A stretch of 64,000 nt of DNA from Musicola paradisiaca NCPPB 2511 (GTDB taxonomy: Bacteria > Pseudomonadota > Gammaproteobacteria > Enterobacterales > Enterobacteriaceae). Within the stretch, counting starts at the first letter, position 1; every line of letters starts with the position of its first letter. The stretch lies in assembly GCF_000400505.1 (NCBI RefSeq), contig NZ_CM001857.1:4458405-4522404 (forward strand), in the 5' to 3' direction. The notes beneath the pieces were generated by a model. That model did not search any database, had not been told where the DNA came from, and saw only the letters and a list, made by a program, of their open reading frames with translations. Of the stretch, positions 10,387 through 19,375 are shown piece by piece. Both the position numbers and the translations under genes were made by a program.

Positions 10387-12936
10387 TTATTTTTCCGACC
10401 CCGAATACCGCTGCCGGGTATTCAACCGACGATGAATCTGACGCTTCAATACGCCAGCCAACCCCAACCCTAAAACCAACGCCAGCGCCAATGCGGACAG
10501 CGCCAACAGTACCGCATGCTGATTGGCGTACCAGACCAGCATCATGTACCAGGGCATTTCACCGCGTGGGAACTGCGGACCGACCCGAAAACTGTGCACG
10601 CCATTCTCATCGGTAATGATGGCCGCGTCGCCGCGGATACCGGCATTCAACGCGCTGACGTTCAAATCGCTGTGCAGACGCAACAATTGCTCGTCATTGC
10701 TGGCCGTCGCCATCACCACCACGCGATCCGAGCTCCACGGCGAGCGATAACTGATAAAACCACGCCAGGCTTCATTGGAGGAAAAATAACGATCGGCATC
10801 CATCGGTGAACGCTCCCAATCCCCCGTCAGCAAGGTCATTAATTTCGGCCAGGTGCCCAGCGTATTAGCGCCCAGCGTGTGCCCGCTGATACGAAACGGC
10901 GAACCGTCCAGCAGCGATTGGGGGAAGCCCGACTGCTGCAACGAGGACACCACCAGCACATCGCTGTTGCGCAGTTTCTCGCGATCCGCATCCGAATTGG
11001 GCAAACCGAAGATAACGCGATTATGGTTCAGGGTAACGCCGGTGCTGTCCCCGGCGCGTCCCGCCAGATCCAGCGCCAGACTGATTTCCGCATCGGAGGG
11101 TTTCTCCGGCAGCATGATCACTGTCTGGGCGTAGTCCGCCAGCCGGGAGAACGGGAACGCCGCCCCCACGAAATAGGACAGATTCGGCAACAGCGTGAAA
11201 TGCCGCGTATCGGTCAGATCGATGGATGCGCTGTCCTTAATCTGGCTTTTGATATTGTTGTTGAGCAACACGTTGCAGGGCGCATCTTCGCGGGCACGAA
11301 TATCGAAATAGAGCTGAAACTGGTTATAACCGTAAATCAGGTACGGCTCGACCTTCAGCAGATAACTTTCCTGACGGCTATCGCCGCCAATCTGGCGCCA
11401 TAGATGCTGCAAAGCCCCGATCTTATTCACCGTCAGATTGCGCAGAAAAGTGCCGTTCAGGGTCACGTTCAACTGCGAGCGGTCTTCATCAATCCAGCTT
11501 TCCGCAGGAAAACGGTAATCAATCTGCACCGGCACCGTTCCCCCGTCCCACAAGAACAGATCCGGCGCCGCGCGGAAGTTAATACGCAACGGATCATGCC
11601 AGATGCCGCTGGTGGTCATGCTTTGGTCTTTGCGTAACAGCTCGCTCAGGTGTACCGGACGATCAGTGGTAATCCAGGTCGGCGCGTCGTAAGCCTTGCG
11701 AAACGGAATGGTCTGCGGCGCTACCGCCAGCGTGGAATCATCCAGATCCAGCGTCTGGCTAACCAAACGGTACGCTGCCTGACGCAATTGCCCCTCATCG
11801 CGTCCCAGCACCAGCATCAGCTTGTAGACCGGGTTATCCGGATTATCGATCAACTTGAGCGTCGGCCCGGCGGCGTCCGGCAGCGTCAGACTGCCGATTT
11901 TCTGCCCCGGCATCCCGAAAACGATGCCGTTTTTCTCCGGTAAAGCATCGTGCAACGCCGGGAAGGACACGCCATATCCATCGCGCTGAATCCCCATCCA
12001 GGACGCCACCAGCATCGCCGCGCTGACCTGCGCCGGCGAGACATTCGCCGGGAACACCATCGGTACAATGGCCGGCGTCATCTGCATGTTATCGATAAAC
12101 GGACGGGGGAAATTCGCCAGCCGGGTACCGATGTTCAATTGTTGGCCTTCCAGCTGCAACGATGTCGTCGGCAGGATGGTCACGTTATAGCGGGCGGCGC
12201 TGTCGCGTTCGCACAGCAGGCGCTCGGCGTCATTAACGCGAAAACTGAGGTTATTGCTGGATACCACCATCGCCGCCGGGATATCCAGCTGGTAATTGGC
12301 GGTTTCGCCGCCGCTGGCGCTATTGAGAGGAATGGTGCCCAGCGGTTGCCCGTTCAGCATCATCTGCATGGAGGTATTCAGCGCCGCCAGCTCGGGAGAA
12401 ACACGCAGGGAAAGATCCAGCCGGGCGTTAGTGATGACCTGATCAGCCGGAAGCGTAAAGACGATCCCAGCCTGCGCTTGCCCGCCCGCCAGCGTGATCC
12501 CGTCCAGTTGCCCCATCTGCGCAACGGTAATCGCACTGGCCAGCGGTTGGTAAGCGCCTGCTCCGCTGCTCTGTAACGCCAGCCAGGGGACAATGACCGT
12601 CGGCGTGGTCGTCGCTGGCGTAGCCTCGGCGGCGGGTGCCGAACCTGACGCCGCTGTCGGCGCCGGTACCGGCGTCAACGCCGGCATCGTCGGCAAGGAT
12701 GAAACAGCCGACGTGTTCGACGGCACAGTCGACAAGGATGAAGCCGCAGGCGCGTTCGTCGGCACGGCGGCAGAGGCGGCCGCCGAACCGTGGGCGCTGT
12801 CGCCGCCTGGGCTCAGCATCTCCGGCAACCGTTCCTGCGCATCGCCTTCGCCCGCCGCCAGCGCCCAACCGGTCGCCAGCGTCAATACGCTGCCGACGCA
12901 CACTGACAATAGGGTGTTGAGAATACGTGGTCTCAT
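10387..12936 (-). CDS. bcsB: Cellulose synthase regulatory subunit BcsB
   Basis: An 849-residue periplasmic partner of BcsA that guides the emerging glucan, anchored by one C-terminal membrane helix (about residues 808-832, LLALSALALALVLGLGLAGV). A signal peptide covers about 1-27. Conserved BcsB stretches include MMLNGQPLGTIPL, NNLSFRV..CERD and DDSTLAVAPQTIPFRKA. Between residues about 45 and 112 there is a low-complexity Ala/Pro/Ser/Thr-rich segment not seen at this length in E. coli BcsB, perhaps a flexible spacer. The ATG overlaps the bcsA stop by four bases, so the BcsA-BcsB core is translationally coupled; bcsC follows after 11 bases. Confidence 0.95.
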   Translation of the reverse strand: MRPRILNTLLSVCVGSVLTLATGWALAAGEGDAQERLPEMLSPGGDSAHGSAAASAAVPTNAPAASSLSTVPSNTSAVSSLPTMPALTPVPAPTAASGSAPAAEATPATTTPTVIVPWLALQSSGAGAYQPLASAITVAQMGQLDGITLAGGQAQAGIVFTLPADQVITNARLDLSLRVSPELAALNTSMQMMLNGQPLGTIPLNSASGGETANYQLDIPAAMVVSSNNLSFRVNDAERLLCERDSAARYNVTILPTTSLQLEGQQLNIGTRLANFPRPFIDNMQMTPAIVPMVFPANVSPAQVSAAMLVASWMGIQRDGYGVSFPALHDALPEKNGIVFGMPGQKIGSLTLPDAAGPTLKLIDNPDNPVYKLMLVLGRDEGQLRQAAYRLVSQTLDLDDSTLAVAPQTIPFRKAYDAPTWITTDRPVHLSELLRKDQSMTTSGIWHDPLRINFRAAPDLFLWDGGTVPVQIDYRFPAESWIDEDRSQLNVTLNGTFLRNLTVNKIGALQHLWRQIGGDSRQESYLLKVEPYLIYGYNQFQLYFDIRAREDAPCNVLLNNNIKSQIKDSASIDLTDTRHFTLLPNLSYFVGAAFPFSRLADYAQTVIMLPEKPSDAEISLALDLAGRAGDSTGVTLNHNRVIFGLPNSDADREKLRNSDVLVVSSLQQSGFPQSLLDGSPFRISGHTLGANTLGTWPKLMTLLTGDWERSPMDADRYFSSNEAWRGFISYRSPWSSDRVVVMATASNDEQLLRLHSDLNVSALNAGIRGDAAIITDENGVHSFRVGPQFPRGEMPWYMMLVWYANQHAVLLALSALALALVLGLGLAGVLKRQIHRRLNTRQRYSGSEK

Positions 12937-15041
12937 ACCGGCATATCTCCCTCATTAGCCACCGATGCCTTCTCGGAAGCGGCTTTTTTCCGCCGGAAAG
13001 TCAGCAATGCGCCGAAAAAGTCGTAAACGGTACACACAATCGCCCACAACGAGCGCAGCGGGTTATCCTTCGGCCACGGCGTGTTCATCCACGCATCGGC
13101 GCGCGACAACACCACGCGCACCAATGCCCGACGATGGCTCAGCGGAATATCGTCAAACCGCAGGCGGATGATTTCGTCATCCGTCGCCACGGATTGCACC
13201 GGAATACAAATCTCGCTGGACTGCACCAACAGTTCGATGGCTTCGATCTCGTCATGCTTGTGGCGCAGATCCGGCGCTTTAATCTGCGCGCCGCCCATCG
13301 ACAGGTTGATGGTTTTGGAACGGGAAGCGATACCACTGGCGTAATGGATAATGACCGGCATATCCACATCGATACGGATGGTTTTGCGTACCTGTTTGGT
13401 TTCACGCGCTACGGCGATGGCCGCCAGCAGAATCAGCAAGCAGAACGCCGCCCATCCCATATTCAACGCCACGACATACGGGTCAACATTGAAATACTCG
13501 TGGGCGAGCATGCGCGTAATCCCTGCCGCCAGCCCAGCCACCAGCAGGAAAGCGGTGATGATGTGAGGCCGCACAATACGGAAGTCAAAGAATCCTTCAT
13601 CCAGCAGGCCGCCTTTGTCGGTCACGTTAAACTTGCCGTGTTTCGGCGAAATCAGTGTAACCAACGTGGGAATGACCAGATGGAACGACATCACCGCTTC
13701 ATAGATTTCGCCCCAGAAGCTGTAGCGATAACGGCCATTCATGCGGGAGTTGACATAAATGGACATCACCAGATGCGGTAAAACATAGGCGAAAATCATT
13801 TCTGCCGATGAATGGATGATGTTGAGATTGAAGAGCAGGTACGCCAACGGCGCCGTCAAAAACACCACGCGCGGCAAGCCGAACAGGAAATGGAGCATAG
13901 CGTTGAGATAACACAGGCGCTGCTGCCAGGTCAGACCGCGCCCCAGCAACGGGTTATCCATACGGAAAATCTGCGTCATGCCGCGCGCCCAGCGGGTACG
14001 CTGGATCACATGCAACACCAGACGCTCGGTCGCCAGACCGGCCGCCAGCGGGATCGACAGGAAGGCGGATTTCCAACCGCGGCGCTGTAATTTCATGGCG
14101 GTATGGGCATCTTCCGTCACGGTTTCCACCGCAAAACCGCCGATTTCATCCAGCGCCGCGCGGCGAATCACCGCGCAGGAACCACAGAAGAAGGTGGCGT
14201 TCCAGGTATCGTTGCCCTGTTGTACCGGGCCGTAGAACAACGAGCCCTCGTTCGGCATATTGCTCGCCAGACGCAGGTTGCGCTCAAACGGATCCGGCGA
14301 ATAGAAATAGTGCGGCGTTTGCAGCAACGCCAGTTTGGGATCCGACAGGAACGGGCCGACCGTCGCCTGTAGGAAAATGCGCTTCGCGACGTGGTCACAG
14401 TCAAACACGCAAATCAACTCGCCCTGAGTCAGCGTCATCGCATGGTTGAGGTTGCCCGCTTTGGCGTGAGCGTTATTGTTGCGGGTGATATACCCCACCC
14501 CCGCCTGCGCGGCGAATACCGCGAACTCGTCGCGTTTGCCGTCGTCCAGCAGATAAACCTTCATTTTGTCGCGCGGGTAGTCGATACATTGGGCAGCCAG
14601 CACCGTGTCTCTCACCACGTCCAGACTTTCGTTATAGGTGGGAATATAGACGTCCACCGTCGGCCACAGGCTGGAATCTTCCGGCAACGGCTCGATGGTG
14701 CGCTCCAGCGGCCAGGTGGTCTGCAGGAAGCCGAGCATCAATACCACCCAGACATACAGCTCGGCGGCAAACAGCCCAATACCGAGCAACGCTTCGATTT
14801 CAGAATTGAAATGCAGGGTTTCGGTGGCGCGCCAATAAATATAGCGGGTGGACATCAGCACCGACAAAATAACCAGCACAACCGAAATTTCACGGCGCTT
14901 GCTGAACCCCAACAAAAACATGATCGCCATACTGACCAGACCAAAAATATATTGTTTCTGGCTGTCCATCGGCGTAATGACAATCACGATCGCTGCAGGC
15001 AAAAGTACCAACAACAGCACATAAAACAGGATCTTTTTCAT
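12933..15041 (-). CDS. bcsA: Cellulose synthase catalytic subunit BcsA
   Basis: A 702-residue inner-membrane family 2 glycosyltransferase that polymerises UDP-glucose into cellulose and passes it through its own channel. All catalytic landmarks are intact: DDG at about 165-167, DCD at 213-215, FFCGS at 283-287, TED at 308-310 and QRTRW at 346-350. The gating-loop motif FNVTDKG is at about 470-476. The C-terminal PilZ domain has RKTIR (551-555) and NLSMGG (578-583), the two halves of the c-di-GMP site, so activity should be c-di-GMP dependent. Membrane helices flank the catalytic domain. It follows bcsQ by 88 bases and overlaps bcsB. An EAL phosphodiesterase at 53.6-56.2 kb could influence the same signal, but that link is inference. 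Confidence 0.97.
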   Translation of the reverse strand: MKKILFYVLLLVLLPAAIVIVITPMDSQKQYIFGLVSMAIMFLLGFSKRREISVVLVILSVLMSTRYIYWRATETLHFNSEIEALLGIGLFAAELYVWVVLMLGFLQTTWPLERTIEPLPEDSSLWPTVDVYIPTYNESLDVVRDTVLAAQCIDYPRDKMKVYLLDDGKRDEFAVFAAQAGVGYITRNNNAHAKAGNLNHAMTLTQGELICVFDCDHVAKRIFLQATVGPFLSDPKLALLQTPHYFYSPDPFERNLRLASNMPNEGSLFYGPVQQGNDTWNATFFCGSCAVIRRAALDEIGGFAVETVTEDAHTAMKLQRRGWKSAFLSIPLAAGLATERLVLHVIQRTRWARGMTQIFRMDNPLLGRGLTWQQRLCYLNAMLHFLFGLPRVVFLTAPLAYLLFNLNIIHSSAEMIFAYVLPHLVMSIYVNSRMNGRYRYSFWGEIYEAVMSFHLVIPTLVTLISPKHGKFNVTDKGGLLDEGFFDFRIVRPHIITAFLLVAGLAAGITRMLAHEYFNVDPYVVALNMGWAAFCLLILLAAIAVARETKQVRKTIRIDVDMPVIIHYASGIASRSKTINLSMGGAQIKAPDLRHKHDEIEAIELLVQSSEICIPVQSVATDDEIIRLRFDDIPLSHRRALVRVVLSRADAWMNTPWPKDNPLRSLWAIVCTVYDFFGALLTFRRKKAASEKASVANEGDMPV

Positions 15042-15129
15042 AGATTATCCTGACAGAGATTTAATGAAAAAAGTCTGTTAAAACAGATGGTTACAATAAA
15101 GTCAAAGAAAAGGTCATTAATTCGACTTT

Positions 15130-15927
15130 TTAGCCGGTTTTAAAATCGGCGTGGACTTCGCCATTACCTATTTTAATATCCAGCACGGACGCAACCCGTT
15201 TACCGATCAGCTCAATATCGAATGCCGCCGCCGATACCGGATTGAAATCGAAAATAGATCGTTGTGATGCGTTGGCCTCTGCGACGCTTTCATCGCGATG
15301 AACGCAGCCAATCAACTTGTCCGCCATCCGCTGTTGCACGAACGACGTCACCTGACTGCTGACCGAACGACGGTTATCGGTCTGATTCAACAACAGGTAA
15401 TAGCCTTTTTTGTGGTTCAACTCTTCACCGGTGAGTTTATTCCCTTCAATGTGCGGAAATACCGAGAGCGAGGCGGTATCCGCCAGCATGACCACCAGAT
15501 GCAGGTCGGCCAGATTCGTCATCGCCTTCAGCGCGGGGCCTGGGCCAGGAGGAAAATCCGCCACCACCACCAGCCCCGGATAATTCATCACCGTGCTGAG
15601 CCCTCGTTGCAGAAATAGCGGATCGGTTTCCAGACTGTGTTCAAACGCCAGACGCTGTTCTTCCGTCACGTCGCCGTATGGCAGCAGGAAAATGTTCTCG
15701 TCCGTCGTCAGGATCGATTGACTCCAGTCCGCCACATCGCCCGATTTGGCGACATAGCCGCGGGCATCGGTCAGCGCGACGCCGAAATGTAGCCGCAGCG
15801 CGTTTTGCGGATCAAAATCAATCGCCAACACTTTGCTACCGCTACGCGCCAGCGTATAAGCCAGATTGGCTGCGACAGTCGTCTTACCAACGCCACCTTT
15901 AGGGGAACAAATACAAATCAACGGCAT
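15130..15927 (-). CDS. bcsQ: Cellulose biosynthesis ATPase BcsQ (MinD/ParA-like)
   Basis: A 265-residue cytoplasmic SIMIBI ATPase of the MinD/ParA/WhiJ group, required in enterobacteria for polar placement and function of the cellulose machine. The deviant Walker A motif KGGVGKTT is at residues 10-17, followed by AIDFDPQNALRLHFG and VVVADFPPGPGPAL (Walker B region). The length is slightly above the 240-250 aa usual for E. coli BcsQ. Its ATG overlaps the end of bcsO by 10 bases, so the two are translationally coupled. Confidence 0.93.
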   Translation of the reverse strand: MPLICICSPKGGVGKTTVAANLAYTLARSGSKVLAIDFDPQNALRLHFGVALTDARGYVAKSGDVADWSQSILTTDENIFLLPYGDVTEEQRLAFEHSLETDPLFLQRGLSTVMNYPGLVVVADFPPGPGPALKAMTNLADLHLVVMLADTASLSVFPHIEGNKLTGEELNHKKGYYLLLNQTDNRRSVSSQVTSFVQQRMADKLIGCVHRDESVAEANASQRSIFDFNPVSAAAFDIELIGKRVASVLDIKIGNGEVHADFKTG

Positions 15928-16526
15928 GATGCAATCTTCTTCAGTAGTGGTTCCAGCGGCATATCTTTCGATACCACCGAACTTGTTGGCTTATTATAGG
16001 CGCTGAACAGACTCCGAAAACGGGGGGGTTCTGGCGGTACGTCATGGCGCGCGTTTTGGAATAGCGGCTGTTCCGGCAAAGAAACGGGCGTAGGGGCCGG
16101 CGCAGTCGACATGAACGGGGGGCTTGTCGGTATCACTGGCGCGGGGTCAACCGACGGCAAGACCGCACTCACGATCCTTTCCGGTTCAGGCAAGGGCGCA
16201 TCATGCGATACCAGCAAAGCATCAATCTCGCCGATCAATGAGCGGGAGGACTCAACGGCGCCGGACGTCCTGACAGTCGCGTCACTCACCCTGGCCGGCA
16301 TCATCGGCGTAGCAAGGTGCTCAAACCTGACACGCTCCGCATGCGCGGCATTGGCGGGTTCACCACCCAGTGCAACATCTTGAGGTTCTTGGATTTTTAG
16401 CAATGACCTGACAACCGGCCAGACCGCCGTTTCCGGCTGCGATATCGGACCGGACATATCCCTGAACGTGATATCTTTTATACGGGCTTTGTCCTTAAAG
16501 CGCTGCATATCATCATAATTTTTCAT
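15918..16526 (-). CDS. bcsO: Cellulose biosynthesis accessory protein BcsO
   Basis: A 202-residue protein recognised by its ends: MKNYDDMQRFKDKARIKDIT at the start and DMPLEPLLKKIASCR at the stop, both characteristic of BcsO of type I enterobacterial cellulose operons. The middle is proline/alanine-rich and likely disordered (for example STAPAPTPVSLPEQP), typical of this poorly conserved family. No catalytic motif is visible; the molecular role is not well defined. It is the first gene of the operon, with about 380 AT-rich bases upstream that should hold the promoter. Confidence 0.85.
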   Translation of the reverse strand: MKNYDDMQRFKDKARIKDITFRDMSGPISQPETAVWPVVRSLLKIQEPQDVALGGEPANAAHAERVRFEHLATPMMPARVSDATVRTSGAVESSRSLIGEIDALLVSHDAPLPEPERIVSAVLPSVDPAPVIPTSPPFMSTAPAPTPVSLPEQPLFQNARHDVPPEPPRFRSLFSAYNKPTSSVVSKDMPLEPLLKKIASCR

Positions 16527-16902
16527 GTTATTGAAATATCCTCAAAAGGATAATTGACGAATGAAGCACTGGATCACAGGGCGAAATACAGGCCATGAGT
16601 CTATTATTTATACCCATATTTAGACATGAGGTAAATTACCTTTTGATAAAAAACAAAACCCAGCAACATCAAATTCATTTTTCAGTATTGAAAATTACAT
16701 AAACAACAATTTAATAATAAAAAATGATATATAACGTCCATAAAATACCGCGTCATATTCTAATGAATATTCGTTTTTTTCATGAGAACTTGTTTACCTC
16801 CTCCTTAATAATTCGTTGAATGCTCTAATAAAAGCAATAATACAAATAAAAAACTCTTGGTTATGACACATAAATAAATTTAAATAGTGCCATAATTTCC
16901 AT
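16527..16902. other. AT-rich upstream region of the bcs operon
   Basis: About 375 bases with no gene on either strand. It must contain the promoter for bcsO (minus strand), since the next gene in this direction is a separate unit with a strong terminator. No specific operator could be recognised; long A/T runs suggest a bendable or H-NS-prone region (inference). Confidence 0.5.
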
Positions 16903-16933
16903 AAAAAAAATCTCCTTCTGAAACAGAAGGAGA
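16903..16933 (-). terminator. Strong terminator of eamA
   Basis: On the minus strand TCTCCTTCTG and AGAAGGAGA pair around a short loop and are followed by TTTTTTTT. It separates eamA from the cellulose operon. Confidence 0.9.
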
Positions 16934-16958
16934 CACTATTAGCGAGAATATGAATTTA

Positions 16959-17861
16959 CTATGAATATCGAACTCGCTTCAAAAAAATAAGCCGCGAACC
17001 GAACAGATTGATCAACAATCCCAGCATCACCAGCAAAATACCGGCCAGTTGCACCCAGGATAACGTCTCGCCCAGCAACAACATGGCGCTCAACAGCCCG
17101 ACGATCGGCACCAGCAACGACAGCGGCGCCACGCGCCAGGTGTCATAACGTGCCAGCAATCGGCCCCACAGCCCATACCCAATGATGGTTGACAGAAAAG
17201 ACAGATACATCAACGCCAGCACCGTAGACAGGCTGATGGTTGCCAAACTTGCCGTTACCCGTTCTCCGCTTTCAAACCACCATGAACACAGCAAAAACAA
17301 CCCGGCTGGAATCAACGCGCTCCAAATCACCAGCGACATGGCGTTTACCGCATACCGCTGCATAATCTGCCGGTTGCAATGGTTGCCGCAGGCCCAGGAA
17401 AATGCAGCCGCCAGCGTCAGCAACAACGCGGTCAGCGTAATGCCGGACACCGAAATCGTGCTGCCCTCCGCCAGTACCAAAACTCCTCCGGCGGCGGCAG
17501 CCATGCCGACATATTGATTCCAGCGTAACCGTTCACCAAAACACAGACCGCCGATCATCAGCGTGAAAAACGCCTGCGCCTGCAAGATCAGCGAGGCGAG
17601 TCCCGCCGGCATGCCCAACTTGATGGCGCTGAACAGAAAGGCGAACTGACCGAAACTGATGGTCATACCATAGGCGGCCAACCAGCGCACAGGCAGACGG
17701 GGACGAGGCACCAGCAAAATGGCCGGGAACGCCACCAGCAAAAAACGCAACCCCGCCAGCAACAATGGCGGCATATGCTGCAACCCGACTTTTATCACCA
17801 CAAAATTCACGCCCCATATCACCACCACGCAAAGCGCCAGCAACCTGTCTTTTATCGTCAT
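16959..17861 (-). CDS. eamA: EamA-type O-acetylserine/cysteine exporter (DMT family)
   Basis: A 300-residue inner-membrane protein with ten predicted helices and two EamA domains. It aligns along its length with E. coli EamA (299 aa): WGVNFVVIKVGLQHMPPLLL at the N-terminus, FSWACGNHCNRQIMQ in the middle, and YDTWRVAPLSLLVP near the C-terminus are shared. EamA exports O-acetylserine and cysteine and relieves their excess. Substrate here is by homology. The gene is a single unit with a strong terminator; the YafY-type regulator upstream is divergent. Confidence 0.8.
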   Translation of the reverse strand: MTIKDRLLALCVVVIWGVNFVVIKVGLQHMPPLLLAGLRFLLVAFPAILLVPRPRLPVRWLAAYGMTISFGQFAFLFSAIKLGMPAGLASLILQAQAFFTLMIGGLCFGERLRWNQYVGMAAAAGGVLVLAEGSTISVSGITLTALLLTLAAAFSWACGNHCNRQIMQRYAVNAMSLVIWSALIPAGLFLLCSWWFESGERVTASLATISLSTVLALMYLSFLSTIIGYGLWGRLLARYDTWRVAPLSLLVPIVGLLSAMLLLGETLSWVQLAGILLVMLGLLINLFGSRLIFLKRVRYS

Positions 17862-18010
17862 CGTCTTTTCCTGCTCTTCATGAAGCGCTCACCCACGCCG
17901 CGTTTTAGCAACGTTACTGATAAAACAGGCCGGCCGACAGACACAGACGCCGGCAATAACAGGTAATACAGACGGGCGGATAGATTGCGGCGCATGGGTT
18001 GCGCCTCGCC

Positions 18011-18038
18011 CCTGCAACGTGGCGTATGACCGGTATAG
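18011..18038. repeat. Fragment of an ERIC right end
   Basis: CCTGCAACGTGGCGTATGAC followed by CGGTATAGA differs at only a few positions from the right end of the complete ERIC at 630-656. The rest of the element is absent, so this is a decayed end piece just upstream of the YafY-type regulator. Confidence 0.45.
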
Positions 18039-18079
18039 AATATGTGCTCCAGCCATCACGACGCGACGATGAGGCGCCT

Positions 18080-18772
18080 ATGTCCCGAACCCAGCGACTA
18101 CTGACTCTGGTTCAACTGCTGCGAAATCACCGGTTTGCCGTCCCCGGCCCGCAGCTGGCGGAGCAACTGGGCGTCAGTCTGCGCACGCTTTATCGCGATA
18201 TCGCCACATTGCAGGAGCAGGGCGCAACCATCGTCGGCGAGGCCGGCCTGGGTTATGTGTTGTTGCCCGGTTTTACCCTGCCGCCGCTGATGTTCAGCGA
18301 AGAGGAGATCGAAGCGCTGGTGCTGGGTTCGCGCTGGGTCGCCAGACAGGCGGATCCCCGTTTGCAGGAAGGCGCCCGCAGCGCATTGATGAAGATAGCC
18401 GCCATCTTGCCGGATACGCTGCGGGAAACGCTGGACGCCACCGCCTTGCTGGTCGCCACGCCGCGCGAAAATACCACGGATACCGTCGATATCCCGTTGT
18501 TACGCCGGGCCATCCGCCGCGGACGCAAAGTGACGGTACGCTACCGGGATCGTCAGGGACAGGAGTCGGAACGTTGCATCTGGCCCTTTGTGCTCGGCTA
18601 TTTTGAACAGGTACGCCTGGTCGGCGCCTGGTGCGAAACACGCCAGGCTTTCCGCCATTTCCGCACCGACAGCATCCTTGCGCTACGGGTGGAAGAACAG
18701 ACCTACCCGGTATCCCGGCGCCGTCTGCTCAAGCAATGGAGCGAACAGGAGGGGATCAGCCTGCCGTTCTAA
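18080..18772 (+). CDS. YafY-family transcriptional regulator (HTH-WYL)
   Basis: A 230-residue regulator with an N-terminal winged helix (about residues 5-60; QLAEQLGVSLRTLYRDIATL) and a C-terminal WYL-type domain. The start at 18080 (MSRTQRLLTLVQ) is chosen over the longer open frame because family members begin there. DeoR/YafY-type proteins bind DNA and sense small ligands through the WYL domain. Its 3-prime neighbour is a small VOC protein in the same direction, with a 116-base gap, a pairing often seen for this type; regulation of that gene is an inference. Confidence 0.85.
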   Translation: MSRTQRLLTLVQLLRNHRFAVPGPQLAEQLGVSLRTLYRDIATLQEQGATIVGEAGLGYVLLPGFTLPPLMFSEEEIEALVLGSRWVARQADPRLQEGARSALMKIAAILPDTLRETLDATALLVATPRENTTDTVDIPLLRRAIRRGRKVTVRYRDRQGQESERCIWPFVLGYFEQVRLVGAWCETRQAFRHFRTDSILALRVEEQTYPVSRRRLLKQWSEQEGISLPF

Positions 18773-18888
18773 CCCGTTGATCCCATCTATCTCAATACAG
18801 ACCGTTCCCGACACTGCTGACAAAAACTGTCAGCGCTTCACGCTAAGGTTTGGGCTCGACACATTCCTCAACGCTCAAGGAGTTCACC

Positions 18889-19257
18889 ATGACCGAAGCG
18901 CACTACATCCTGCTCTATGTTGATAATCCGGCTCACAGCGCTCACTTTTACCGCCAATTACTGGAACAAACGCCGCTGGAGCAATCTCCCACCTTTGCCC
19001 TGTTTGCACTCACAACGGATACTTTGCTGGGGCTGTGGTCAAAACACACCGTTCAGCCAGCCATCCGGCAGGAGGGTTTCTCCGGCGAGCTGGCGTTTCG
19101 CCTGAAAACCCGGGCCGATGTCGATGCCTGCTACGCCCGTTGGATCGAGCAGACAGTGACCATTATCCAAACACCGCTGGAGATGGATTTCGGTTATACC
19201 TTCACCGCGCAGGATCCGGACGGCCACCGGTTGCGCGTATTCACCTATCTGGAATAA
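18889..19257 (+). CDS. VOC-family (glyoxalase/bleomycin-resistance fold) protein
   Basis: A 122-residue protein starting MTEAHYILLYVDNPAHSAHF with CAAGGAG as ribosome site. The pattern of two beta-alpha-beta-beta-beta units (YVDNPAHSAHFYRQLL; DPDGHRLRVFTYLE at the end) is typical of the vicinal oxygen chelate superfamily. The last motif, normally holding a metal-ligand Glu, is DPDGHRLRVFTYLE here. The substrate cannot be deduced: members act as glyoxalases, dioxygenases or antibiotic-binding proteins. It lies just behind the YafY-type regulator. Confidence 0.8.
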   Translation: MTEAHYILLYVDNPAHSAHFYRQLLEQTPLEQSPTFALFALTTDTLLGLWSKHTVQPAIRQEGFSGELAFRLKTRADVDACYARWIEQTVTIIQTPLEMDFGYTFTAQDPDGHRLRVFTYLE

Positions 19258-19375
19258 CCCCGGCTGATGCCAATGCCTTGTCGGCGGGGTCGCCCCGTCG
19301 GCGGGCGGCATTGCACGCGGCGCGGTGTTCAACGTACTCTGTCCACCTCAATGCCGTTGCCTTTAGGTTGTTTTC

